NCBI GenBank assembly: GCA_038040395.1 | Contig: JBBPIJ010000008.1 | Coordinates: 39,539 to 103,538, forward strand | From: VAXT01 sp038040395 | GTDB taxonomy: Bacteria > Actinomycetota > Thermoleophilia > Gaiellales > Gaiellaceae | Direction of reading: 5' to 3' | Length of the DNA: 64,000 nucleotides | Shown here: positions 27,190-35,703 of the stretch, in pieces | Position numbering within the stretch: the stretch's first letter is position 1 | How the letters are laid out: each line of letters opens with the position of its first letter | Made by a program: the position numbers and the translations under genes | Notes under the pieces: model-generated | Database searches by the model: none | The model's input: only the letters and a program-made list of their open reading frames with translations | What the model was told of the DNA's origin: nothing

Positions 27190-27879
27190 ATGGCGGCTTC
27201 GCCTCCATCCCGGACGAACGCTTCGCGTTGGGCATCTTTCGACTGCTACGGGACCCTGATCGACTGGAACCTCGGGATTCGGACGGAGCTCGAGCGCCTC
27301 TTCGGCGTCGAGCAGGCACCGCACCTACTGGAGCGCTACCACGAGCTCGAGCCGGTCATCCAGTCCGAGCCCTTCCGCAGCTACCGCGAGGTGCTCGCTC
27401 TCACTCTCGAGCGCCTGGCGCAGGAGGAGCAGATGCAGCTTCCGGAGGGCGAGGCGGGCGCGCTCGCCACCTCGTTGCCGGACTGGCCGCCGTTCTCAGA
27501 AGTGCCGGCCGCGCTCGCCGAGCTTCGTGAGCGAGGCTGGCTGCTCGCGATCCTCTCGAACACCGACCGCGACCTGATCGCCGCCTCGCAGCGCCGGCTC
27601 GAAGTGCCGATTGACCTCGCCGTGGTGGCCGAGGACGTCCAGTCCTACAAACCGGCCCACGGGCACTGGGAGCGCTTCTTCGAGGCCACCACCGCCGAAC
27701 GCGAGACGCACGTCCACGTCGGAGCGAGCCTCTTCCACGACATCGCGCCTGCTCGCGAGCTCGGCCTGCGCTCCGTCTGGATCAACCGGCTCGGCGAGAA
27801 GGCAGAGCCGGTGCCCGACCGCGAACTGCTGAACCTCTCCGATCTCCCGGACACGCTCGATGAGCTGGTGCCCGCATGA
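27190..27879 (+). CDS. HAD-superfamily hydrolase (haloacid dehalogenase type II-like)
   Basis: 229 aa. FDCYGTLIDW is motif I with nucleophilic Asp; the second motif-I Asp is replaced by Tyr, as in L-2-haloacid dehalogenases. LSNTDRDLI is motif II, SYKPAHGHWERF motif III, and VGASLFHDIAPARELGL motif IV. The substrate is unknown. The start is uncertain: ATG 27190 (GTG 27187 just before) lies within GATGGCGGCTTCGC, similar to the repeat at the fabZ start. Confidence 0.8.
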   Translation: MAASPPSRTNASRWASFDCYGTLIDWNLGIRTELERLFGVEQAPHLLERYHELEPVIQSEPFRSYREVLALTLERLAQEEQMQLPEGEAGALATSLPDWPPFSEVPAALAELRERGWLLAILSNTDRDLIAASQRRLEVPIDLAVVAEDVQSYKPAHGHWERFFEATTAERETHVHVGASLFHDIAPARELGLRSVWINRLGEKAEPVPDRELLNLSDLPDTLDELVPA

Positions 27880-28784
27880 CCGCCACGTTCACGATTCGGG
27901 CGCCGCGCATCGACGAGGTCGACGCAGCGGCAGAGCTCCTCAACAAGCACTCGCGTCAGCTGCACGGCGTCGATGACCAGTCGGCCTTTGAGGTGCGTCA
28001 GTACTGGGAGTCGCCGGACGTGGACTTCGACCGCGACGTTCTCGTCGCCGAAGAGGCGAACGGATCGCTCATCGGCTATGCGGACCTCGGTGTTCAGGGC
28101 GAGCACGTCTGGCTCGACGTGAGAGGGCTCGAGCGGGAGCCCCTTCAGGCTCTCATCGGAGCAATCGAAGGACGGGCCGCCGAGAGGAAGCCGGGGGCGG
28201 GGCTCATGGCATATATCTCGGGGGCGGATCAGCTCGTTCGCGACCTGTACGGGCAGGCGGGTTACCACGTGACGCGGCACTCCTACCGCATGGAGATCAG
28301 GCTTGAGCCTGAGCCTCCTCCGCCGCAGTGGCCGGACGGATTCGCCGTTCGGACGATGCGCCCGGGCGAAGAGGAGCGCTTCTACGAGGCTCACATGACG
28401 TCATTCGCGGACACATGGTTGTTCCATCCGGAGCCGTTCGACGTCTGGTCGCACTGGTTCCTGAAGGACACCGCCTTCGATCCCTCGCTTTGGTTCCTCG
28501 CCGAGGCGGGCGACGAGCTCGCGGGTATCGCGATCACCCGAGTGTCCGAGAACGAGCCCGGCCTGGGCTGGGTGCGAATCCTCGGCGTCGTACCGAAGTT
28601 CCGGCAACGCGGGCTCGCGCAGGCCCTGCTCCGGCACACGTTCGGCGAGTATGCGAGCCGTGGGCTCGACCGCGTCGGTCTCGGCGTCGACGCCGAGAAT
28701 CCAACCGGTGCCGTTCGCGTCTACGAGCGTGCCGGCATGCATGTCGCGAGGACGAATCTGATCCTCGAGAAAGTTGAGGGATAA
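27876..28784 (+). CDS. Tandem GNAT acetyltransferase (mycothiol synthase-like architecture)
   Basis: 302 aa with two GNAT folds. The C-terminal one is complete: GWVRILGVVPKFRQRGLAQALLRHTF contains the acetyl-CoA loop (RxxGL) and GLGVDAENPTGAVRVYERAGMH the last strand. The N-terminal fold is degenerate. The layout resembles mycothiol synthase MshD, but this similarity alone does not establish it. ATGA overlap with the HAD gene. Confidence 0.8.
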   Translation: MTATFTIRAPRIDEVDAAAELLNKHSRQLHGVDDQSAFEVRQYWESPDVDFDRDVLVAEEANGSLIGYADLGVQGEHVWLDVRGLEREPLQALIGAIEGRAAERKPGAGLMAYISGADQLVRDLYGQAGYHVTRHSYRMEIRLEPEPPPPQWPDGFAVRTMRPGEEERFYEAHMTSFADTWLFHPEPFDVWSHWFLKDTAFDPSLWFLAEAGDELAGIAITRVSENEPGLGWVRILGVVPKFRQRGLAQALLRHTFGEYASRGLDRVGLGVDAENPTGAVRVYERAGMHVARTNLILEKVEG

Positions 28785-28792
28785 TCGAGGCC

Positions 28793-29644
28793 TTGGCCAA
28801 CTCACGCATCGACGTCTCGATCGAGCACAAGCACCTGCCGGCTGAGCCGCAGGACGGCAAGGCGCACCCGAACACGTGCCCCGCGTGCGGCTCGCACTAC
28901 CGCGAAGACGAGCTCGAGGGGAACCTTCGCGTCTGCCCTCACTGCGGGCATCACTTCCCGGTGCGCGCACGAGCCCGGATCGCCCAGCTCGTCGACGGGA
29001 ACATGTTCGAGGAAGAGGCGGCCGAGCTCCGGTCCGAGGATCCACTGGACTTCTTCGACCTGCGGCCCTATACGGAGCGTCTGGCCGAGGCGGAGGTATC
29101 CACCGGTCTCGGCGATGCCATGTTGATCGGCCAGGCCGTGATCGAGGAGCAGGCCTGCGAGCTCGCCGTTATGGACTTCGGGTTCATGGGCGGCTCGATG
29201 GGGAGCGTCGTCGGCGAGAAGCTCTCGCGGGCATGTGAGGGCGCGGTTGAGCGCCGGGTGCCGCTGGTCGCGGTCACGGCGTCGGGCGGCGCGCGCATGC
29301 AGGAGGGCATCCTCTCCCTCATGCAGCTTCCCAAGACGGTGTGCGCGATCGAGGACCTGCGAGACGCGCAGTGCGGGTTCATCAGCGTGATGACCCACCC
29401 GACGACGGCTGGCGTGCTGGCAAGCTTTGCAAGCCTTGGCGACGTGATCGTCGCCGAGCCGGGCGCGCTCCTCGCTTTCACCGGGCCTCGGGTCGTGCAG
29501 CAGACGACGCGCGAGAAGCTGCCGGACGACTTCGGCCTCGCCGAGGCGAACCTCCGGTTCGGCCACCTGGACGCGATCGTGCCGCGGACCGAGCTCAAAC
29601 CCTTCCTCGGCCGCGTTCTGCGACTCTTCAGCAATGCCGAATGA
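28793..29644 (+). CDS. accD: Acetyl-CoA carboxylase carboxyltransferase subunit beta
   Basis: 283 aa. N-terminal Zn ribbon CPACG...CPHCG (residues about 28-48), then the crotonase-like core with FGFMGGSMGSVVGEKL and SGGARMQEG. With AccA it transfers carboxyl from biotinyl-AccB to acetyl-CoA, giving malonyl-CoA for fabD. TTG start, GAGG five bases upstream. Followed by accA with an 11-base overlap. Confidence 0.95.
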   Translation: MANSRIDVSIEHKHLPAEPQDGKAHPNTCPACGSHYREDELEGNLRVCPHCGHHFPVRARARIAQLVDGNMFEEEAAELRSEDPLDFFDLRPYTERLAEAEVSTGLGDAMLIGQAVIEEQACELAVMDFGFMGGSMGSVVGEKLSRACEGAVERRVPLVAVTASGGARMQEGILSLMQLPKTVCAIEDLRDAQCGFISVMTHPTTAGVLASFASLGDVIVAEPGALLAFTGPRVVQQTTREKLPDDFGLAEANLRFGHLDAIVPRTELKPFLGRVLRLFSNAE

Positions 29645-30608
29645 GGCCGAGCGACACCTGCGCGAGCGGCTCCGCCGTCTCCGCAGCCTGCCGCTGCTCC
29701 GCGGGACGCGACTGTCCGGCGAGCTCGAGCGGCTCCAGAGGCAGCTCGAGAAAATCGAGGCCGAGCCGCCCTCTACCGACGAGGAGATCTGGCGCTCCGT
29801 CGAGCTCGCGCGACACTCTCAGAGGCCCTACACGCTCGACTACGTCGAGCGGCTCTTCGACGACTTCGTGGAATTGCACGGCGACCGGGCGCGGGCGGAG
29901 GATCCCGCCCTCGTAACCGGTCTCGGCAAGTTCGGCGGCAGGACGATCGCGGTCATCGGGCAGCAAAAGGGACGGGACCTCAACGAGCGGACGCGTCGCA
30001 ACTTCGGCATGCCGCACCCCGAGGGCTACCGCAAGGGAATGCGGACGATGGAGATCGCGCAGCGCCATGGATTTCCGATCGTGACGTTTCTCGACTCGCC
30101 GGGGGCTTATCCGGGTGTCGCAGCCGAGCAGCACGGCCAGGGCGGGGCGATCGCCCGCTCCCAGGCACTCCTGGCGCGGCTCACCGTTCCGATCGTCGCC
30201 TGCGTGATCGGCGAGGGCAACTCGGGCGGGGCGATCGCCATCGGCCTCGTCGATCGCGTGCTGATGCAGGAGAACGCGATCTACTCGGTGATCACCCCTG
30301 AAGGCTGCGCTGCCATCCTCTGGCGAGATGCCGGCGAGGCGAGAAAGGCTGCCGCAGCCTTCAAGCCGGACGCGGTCCACTGCCTCGAGCTCGGCGTGAT
30401 CGACGAGATCGTCAAGGAGCCGCAGGGCGGCGCCCACCTGAATCCCGACGAGTCTGCTCGCATTCTCGGCGAGGCGCTCGGCAGAAACCTCGACGAGCTC
30501 GCCTCGGTTCCGGGAGAGCAACTGCGAGAGCAGCGGCGCGATCGCTACCGCCGGCTCGGCATCTATACGGCGAGATCGGCCGAACCCGCTCTACAGCAGG
30601 GTTCCTGA
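29634..30608 (+). CDS. accA: Acetyl-CoA carboxylase carboxyltransferase subunit alpha
   Basis: 324 aa. RPYTLDYVERLFDDFVELHGDR, GQQKGRDLNERTRRNFGMPHPEGYRKGMR, FLDSPGAYPGVAAEQHGQGGAIA and GEGNSGGAIAIG are all standard. Subunit partner of AccD. A hairpin and DnaA-box-like sites follow the stop. Confidence 0.96.
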   Translation: MPNEAERHLRERLRRLRSLPLLRGTRLSGELERLQRQLEKIEAEPPSTDEEIWRSVELARHSQRPYTLDYVERLFDDFVELHGDRARAEDPALVTGLGKFGGRTIAVIGQQKGRDLNERTRRNFGMPHPEGYRKGMRTMEIAQRHGFPIVTFLDSPGAYPGVAAEQHGQGGAIARSQALLARLTVPIVACVIGEGNSGGAIAIGLVDRVLMQENAIYSVITPEGCAAILWRDAGEARKAAAAFKPDAVHCLELGVIDEIVKEPQGGAHLNPDESARILGEALGRNLDELASVPGEQLREQRRDRYRRLGIYTARSAEPALQQGS

Positions 30609-30611
30609 GAG

Positions 30612-30653
30612 TTCTCCACAGCCGCCCCCGCGGATCTGTCCACAGCGTCCACA
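30612..30653 (+). promoter_or_regulatory. Cluster of three DnaA-box-like sites
   Basis: TTCTCCACA (30612), CTGTCCACA (30636) and GCGTCCACA (30645), same orientation, one or two mismatches from TTRTCCACA. They lie in the accA-ligD gap, about 24 kb from the origin. The rest of the 290-base gap holds a hairpin and no clear gene. Confidence 0.4.
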
Positions 30654-30699
30654 GTGTTTTCCCCCGGCTCTGGATGTATTTTCCCGGCCCTCAACGCGC

Positions 30700-30725
30700 C
30701 GAGACCGGCCTGAAAGCCGGTCTCG
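30700..30725 (+). terminator. Hairpin downstream of accA
   Basis: CGAGACCGGC-ctgaaa-GCCGGTCTCG, a perfect ten-pair stem. No T run follows. Confidence 0.45.
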
Positions 30726-30898
30726 GACGCTGACCCCCTGGTGTAGGGATGAGTTTTTCAGGACGTATGGGTCCTGTTTCTCGGCTGTATGTTGTCCGGG
30801 CCTCCAAAAGTGAAACGTGCTCGGCGCGTTTCTCTCGGAGCACCCAAGCCTTCAGGCAAGCGTGCAAAGAGGCCCGCCCGCAAGGCAAGCTAGGTCCC

Positions 30899-33229
30899 GT
30901 GGCCAAGCTGGCCGAATACAAGCGCAAGCGCGACCCGAAGAAGACGCCAGAGCCGTTCGGCGGGCGCAAGCGCGGGCGGCAGCCGATCTTCGTCGTGCAG
31001 CGTCACGACGCACGGCGGCTGCACTACGACTTCCGGCTCGAACGGAACGGCGCGCTGGCGAGCTGGGCGGTCCCGAAGGGTGTTCCCCTCGACCCGGGCC
31101 AGCAGCATCTGGCGGTCCACGTCGAGGACCATCCGCTCGAGTATGCGACCTTTGCAGGCGAGATCCCCAAGGGTCAATACGGCGCCGGCACGGTCGAGAT
31201 CTGGGACAGAGGGACCTACGAGCTCGTCGAGGAGAAGCCCGACGGCGGGCTCACCGTGCGACTGCACGGCAAGCGGCTGAACGGAACCTACGCCCTCGTC
31301 CCCGCGCATCTGTCCGGAGACGAGAAGAACTGGCTGATCATCCGCAAGAAGGAGGACGCTGCGCCGACCGCTCGCAAGCCGCGCCGATACCGGCCCATGT
31401 TCGCGACGCTCGCCGCTGACGTGCCGAGAGGCGAGGGCTGGCTCTTCGAGATCAAGTTCGACGGCTACCGGATCATCGCGTCGGTCGCGGGCGGCGAGCC
31501 GGATCTCAGGTCGCGGAAGGACCAGGACTACACCAAGCGCTTCGAGAACGTCTCGAAAGAGCTCGTGAAAGCGCTCAAGACGCCGGACTGCGTTGTCGAC
31601 GGCGAGGTCTGCGCGCTCGACGACGAGGGGCGCCCCAGCTTCTCCGCGATGCAGCAGGGGCGCTCCGAGACGCCGATCGTCTACTACCTCTTCGACTTGC
31701 TCGAGGTCGAGGGCGAGCCAATCGTCGACCTCCCGCTCGAGAAGCGGCGCAAGCGGCTCGAAAAGCTGCTCGACAAGCGCAACAGGACAGTGCGCTTCTC
31801 GGAGAGCTTCGACGATGGGCAGGCGCTCTTCGACGCCGCCGAGAAGCAGGGCCTCGAGGGGGTCATGGCCAAGCGTCTGGGCTCGCGGTACCTACCCGGG
31901 AAGCGCTCGCGCGACTGGCTCAAGATCAAGGGCCACGGCCGCCAGGAGTTCGTCGTCGCCGGCTACACGCGCGGGAAAGGACGGCGCGTCGCCACGCTCG
32001 GTTCGCTCGTGCTCGGGATGTACGAGAGCGGCGAGCTCGTCTACGTCGGGAACGTCGGCACGGGGTTCAACGACAAGGAGATCGAGCGGCTTCTCGGCAA
32101 GCTGAAGCCCCTGGAGCGCGACACGCCGCCCTTCAAGGACGTCCCGAAGATGCCTCGAGTGAAGAAGGGCGACGTGATCTGGGTCGAGCCGAAGCTCGTC
32201 GCCGAGGTCGAGTTCGTCGAGTGGACGCACGACGGCCGGCTGCGGGCACCGTCGTACAAGGGCCTGCGCGAGGACAAGGATCCGGAAGAGGTGCTGAAGG
32301 AGGAGCCGGTCTCGATGCCGACCGAGGTCCGCAAGGGCAAGCGTGTGCTCAAGCTCTCCAACCTCGACAAGCCGTTCTGGCCCGACGAAGGCATCACGAA
32401 GGGCGACCTCCTGTCCTACTACCGGCGGGTGGCGCCGGCCGTTCTTCCCCATCTCAAGGACCGGCCCTTCACGATGAAGCGCTACCCCGACGGCTGGCAG
32501 GGCGAGTTCTTCTTTCAGAAGGACGCGCCGAGGGGCATGCCGTCCTGGATCCCGGCGGCGCCGATCGTCGTGTCGACGCGCCAGAAGCCACGGCAAAAAA
32601 GACGGATCGAGGCGCCGCTCGTGAACGACGAGCTCGCCCTCCTCTGGATGGTGAACATGGGCTGCATCGACCTGAACACGTGGTACTCGCGGATCGACAA
32701 GCCCGGTCGTCCCGACTGGGTGCTGTTCGACCTGGACCCGTCGCCCGATGTCGGCTTTCCGGAGACCGTTCAGGTCGCACTCCTTGTAAAGCAGGCGCTC
32801 GACACGCTCGAGCTCGAGAGCTTCGTGAAGACGAGCGGGGCGGACGGGATCCACGTTCTGGTGCCGATCGCGCGGCGCTACACCTACGTGGACACGCGGG
32901 AGTTCTCGGCGATCATCGCCGGCGCGCTGGCGCGGACGCACCGCGGGCTCGTGACGACCGAGTGGTCGAAGGCGAAACGCCACGGTGTGCTCATCGACTC
33001 GAACCAGAACGGCGAAGGGAAGACGATCGCGTCCGTCTACTCGGTTCGCCCGAAGGAGGGCGCGCCGGTCTCGACGCCGCTGCGCTGGGAGGAGGTGAAC
33101 GAAGACCTCGACCCGGCTGCGTTCACGATGGAGGTCGCGCTTGCTCGGATCGAGAAGCACGGCGACCTCTTCGCGGGCGTGCTAAAGAACAAGCAGTCGC
33201 TCTCCGCCGCGCTCAAAGCCTTGCGCTGA
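30899..33229 (+). CDS. ligD: NHEJ DNA ligase LigD (PE + ligase + polymerase)
   Basis: 776 aa. Order: 3'-phosphoesterase (VVQRHDARRLHYDFRLE, PLDPGQQHLAVHVEDHPLEY), ATP-dependent ligase (adenylated Lys in FEIKFDGYR; KIKGHGRQEF) and primase-polymerase (LDPSPDVGFPE with the metal Asp residues; SGADGIHVLVPI). This is the PE-LIG-POL order rather than the mycobacterial POL-PE-LIG. The GTG start gives KLAEYKRKRDPKKTPEP; an ATG at 30749 in frame adds a non-conserved basic leader. The Ku partner is not in the window. Confidence 0.93.
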   Translation: MAKLAEYKRKRDPKKTPEPFGGRKRGRQPIFVVQRHDARRLHYDFRLERNGALASWAVPKGVPLDPGQQHLAVHVEDHPLEYATFAGEIPKGQYGAGTVEIWDRGTYELVEEKPDGGLTVRLHGKRLNGTYALVPAHLSGDEKNWLIIRKKEDAAPTARKPRRYRPMFATLAADVPRGEGWLFEIKFDGYRIIASVAGGEPDLRSRKDQDYTKRFENVSKELVKALKTPDCVVDGEVCALDDEGRPSFSAMQQGRSETPIVYYLFDLLEVEGEPIVDLPLEKRRKRLEKLLDKRNRTVRFSESFDDGQALFDAAEKQGLEGVMAKRLGSRYLPGKRSRDWLKIKGHGRQEFVVAGYTRGKGRRVATLGSLVLGMYESGELVYVGNVGTGFNDKEIERLLGKLKPLERDTPPFKDVPKMPRVKKGDVIWVEPKLVAEVEFVEWTHDGRLRAPSYKGLREDKDPEEVLKEEPVSMPTEVRKGKRVLKLSNLDKPFWPDEGITKGDLLSYYRRVAPAVLPHLKDRPFTMKRYPDGWQGEFFFQKDAPRGMPSWIPAAPIVVSTRQKPRQKRRIEAPLVNDELALLWMVNMGCIDLNTWYSRIDKPGRPDWVLFDLDPSPDVGFPETVQVALLVKQALDTLELESFVKTSGADGIHVLVPIARRYTYVDTREFSAIIAGALARTHRGLVTTEWSKAKRHGVLIDSNQNGEGKTIASVYSVRPKEGAPVSTPLRWEEVNEDLDPAAFTMEVALARIEKHGDLFAGVLKNKQSLSAALKALR

Positions 33230-33230
33230 A

Positions 33231-33413
33231 CTATTCGTCGCCGTCGATCCGCTCCGGACCTCGGAAACGCTCTTCGATGGCCACGTCGTCCTTCATGCCC
33301 TCGTAGTCCTCGACTGGTGCCGGCTGTTCGGCGCCCTCGTTCCGAAGCTCTTCTTCGACGCGTTCGGTTTTGCCGCCGCGCACGAGTCGGTTCCAGAGAT
33401 CTCCGAGTCCCAT
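33231..33413 (-). CDS. Small acidic hypothetical protein
   Basis: 60 aa, unrecognised. GLGDLWNRLVRGGKTERVEEEL is an amphipathic N-terminus, followed by an acidic tail. GGAGGAGGG four to five bases before the ATG is a strong ribosome site and supports a real gene. Convergent with ligD, which ends one base away. Confidence 0.6.
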   Translation of the reverse strand: MGLGDLWNRLVRGGKTERVEEELRNEGAEQPAPVEDYEGMKDDVAIEERFRGPERIDGDE

Positions 33414-33454
33414 CAGTCCCTCCTCCGTAGAGTCGCCGCGATGGTACTTCAGCG

Positions 33455-34858
33455 CTAGACGGCGGCCGCGGCCGGAGCGCGCTCGCTCGAGAGGACTCGC
33501 TCGAGCGCCGCGACGCACTTCGGGTCGAGCGATGTGCCGCTCTCCTCGCGGAGCAGCGCCACTGCCCGCTCATGCGTCCACGCTTCTCGGTAGACGCGGC
33601 GAGAGATGAGCGCGTCGTAGACGTCGCAGACCGCCAGGATCCGTGCGTCGAAGGAGATCAGTGAGCTCTCCGCGCCCGAGGGGTACCCGGAACCGTCGAG
33701 CCGCTCGTGGTGATTTCGCACCAGGTGCCGGACCTCGTCACCGAACCCGAGTTCGACGAGCAGCTTGTCGCCGGACATGGGATGCTCCTTGATGACTTCG
33801 AACTCCTCGTCGGTCAGCGGGCCGGGCTTCTGGAGAATCGAATCGGGAATCGATAGCTTGCCGATGTCGTGGACGAGCGCCCCGGTTGCTAGCGCGCGGA
33901 GACGGCTGCCCGTAAGCCCGAGCTCTTCTCCCACCTGCACCGCTCGCAGCGCGACGCGGCGGGTGTGTTCCTCCGTGTACTCGTCCTTGCGGGCGAGGCT
34001 CAGGGTCAGGGCGCGAACGTGTGCTCCGAGGAATGCCTCCTCGGCAGCGACGAGATCGGCTCCTGTCACGTCACCGACGAGCGGGCGCGACTCCGCAGCC
34101 CGGCGGAGGTCGAGTGCAACCGGGATTCCCACGACGACCATTCCGACCAGCTCGAAGGCATGTCCGAGCCACCAGCCGAGCTCCATGAAGTTGAGGAGCA
34201 TCGCAGGCGGCAGAGCCGAGGCGAGCCAGAAGATTCCGATCGCGACGACCAGGTCCGTTCGGCGCCGCGTGAGCAGGAAGGTTCGCAGTGCGCGCCAGGT
34301 CAACAGCGCGAAGAGGGTGAGCCCGACAGCCAGGAGGATGTAGGCCTCGGTGCTCTGAGCCTGGGGGACGCTCGGAACGGCGCTCGGCACGAGCAGCCCT
34401 AGGACACCGACACCTAGAACGGCCGACAGCAACACGACCTGGAGCGCGATCAACGGCCTGACGTCGCGGGGCCGCCGGAGAGAGGGAAGGGCCGAGAGCG
34501 CGAGCACGGCCGCGCCTACCGGAAGCGTGGCGCCACCGGTGAAGGCGACGACGCCGTTCATTCCGAAGAGGATGCCCGGGGTGGCGATGCCGTGGAGGGC
34601 CAGCAGCGCGGCCATCGCCGTGAACGCAGTTCCCACGATCACCGTTCGCGCATCCCGGCGCCGAGCACCGACGATCGTGAGCGCTATTGCGGCAAATGCG
34701 GCGGCTAGGGCGGTGAGCCCGACTCCGCTGAAGTGCACCTGCGCGGTGAAGTGAGCGTGCCGGTGAGCAAGCGCGTTGATCGTGACCGAGGGAGCGAGTG
34801 CGAGCAGAGAGCCCAACGCCAGGGCCGGGACCACGTGCCAGGTAGTGCTTCGCCGCAT
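33455..34858 (-). CDS. Membrane HD-GYP domain protein
   Basis: 467 aa. The N-terminal half has about seven or eight hydrophobic helices with many small residues (a membrane sensor region), then an HD-GYP domain: HTRRVALRAVQVGEELG, ALVHDIGKLSIPDSIL (HD), HHERLDGSGYP (the GYP motif) and DVYDALISRRVYR. Predicted cyclic-di-GMP phosphodiesterase responding to a membrane signal. The ATG 34858 begins the hydrophobic region; the frame is open upstream without similarity. Confidence 0.87.
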   Translation of the reverse strand: MRRSTTWHVVPALALGSLLALAPSVTINALAHRHAHFTAQVHFSGVGLTALAAAFAAIALTIVGARRRDARTVIVGTAFTAMAALLALHGIATPGILFGMNGVVAFTGGATLPVGAAVLALSALPSLRRPRDVRPLIALQVVLLSAVLGVGVLGLLVPSAVPSVPQAQSTEAYILLAVGLTLFALLTWRALRTFLLTRRRTDLVVAIGIFWLASALPPAMLLNFMELGWWLGHAFELVGMVVVGIPVALDLRRAAESRPLVGDVTGADLVAAEEAFLGAHVRALTLSLARKDEYTEEHTRRVALRAVQVGEELGLTGSRLRALATGALVHDIGKLSIPDSILQKPGPLTDEEFEVIKEHPMSGDKLLVELGFGDEVRHLVRNHHERLDGSGYPSGAESSLISFDARILAVCDVYDALISRRVYREAWTHERAVALLREESGTSLDPKCVAALERVLSSERAPAAAAV

Positions 34859-34926
34859 GCCTTGGTTGAGATCGGATCCCTGACGGTCGCTCCCGTCCCT
34901 CGAAAGGGGGAGGTCGAGCGGGATCG

Positions 34927-35703
34927 CTACGAGCCCGCGGGCCGGACGAATTCGTAGATCAGGCCGATCTCGTCGAAGCCGAGCTTCCGGTAGAGCTCCT
35001 TGGGCCAGTCGTCCCGGAGCGCCATGAGGAAGGTCATGTCGTTCCCTGCCTCCCGTGAGGCCGCGAGCGCGCGCAGAACCGTCGCCCGTGCCAGGCCACG
35101 CTTGCGGTATTGCTCGAGGGTCCCCACGGCCTCGATCTGGCCGGTGCTCCCGTCCGAGTAGAGATCGCAGTAGCTCGCGATCGCGCCGTCGATCCGCGCG
35201 GCAAAGAATCTCGTGTCTCTCGAGTCGGCTACCACGTGCTTGTTGGCGACGAGCTGCCGGACGACTTCCTCGTCGGTGCCGTAGGGCTCGCTCCGGGTAC
35301 CTTCGGCCCAGATCGGCTCGAGCTCCTCGATCCCGACCTCCTCGGTCAGCGAGAGGTCGGCCGGGCGGTCGGGCTCGCGTCGCGCGACCATGAGGACGTC
35401 GCAATGGACGTCCCAACCGAGCTCGCGAAAACCGGGCTCGAGCCGGGCGCCGGCCTCGTCGTCGTAGACCTCGATCTTTCCGTGCCGCAGGCCCGCCTCG
35501 CCGAGGATCCGGTCCGATTCGGCGACGAGGAGCTCGGTCGAGGCCTCGCCGAGGTCCTTGTCGGCCACGAGGTAGTTGCGGCTCCAGACGCGGGGCAAGG
35601 CGGAGTGGAGGTACGCCGTCCCGAAGCGAGACGGGACCTGTCGCTCGGCGGAGAGCCCGTCGAGCTTCCTCAGGAACGCGACGATCCGCTCGACCTCACT
35701 CAT
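34927..35703 (-). CDS. GNAT family acetyltransferase
   Basis: 258 aa. The acetyl-CoA binding region is in the C-terminal third: QIEAVGTLEQYRKRGLARATVLRALAASREAG, then LYRKLGFDEIGLIYEFVRP as the closing strand. The N-terminal half is divergent. Substrate unknown. Its ATG overlaps the NDH-2 gene's end by eight bases, so the two are cotranscribed. Confidence 0.85.
   Translation of the reverse strand: MSEVERIVAFLRKLDGLSAERQVPSRFGTAYLHSALPRVWSRNYLVADKDLGEASTELLVAESDRILGEAGLRHGKIEVYDDEAGARLEPGFRELGWDVHCDVLMVARREPDRPADLSLTEEVGIEELEPIWAEGTRSEPYGTDEEVVRQLVANKHVVADSRDTRFFAARIDGAIASYCDLYSDGSTGQIEAVGTLEQYRKRGLARATVLRALAASREAGNDMTFLMALRDDWPKELYRKLGFDEIGLIYEFVRPAGS

Noticed and set aside
34859..35416. Upstream extension of the HD-GYP frame
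   Set aside because: Lies over the acetyltransferase gene in another frame and has no membrane or sensor character.
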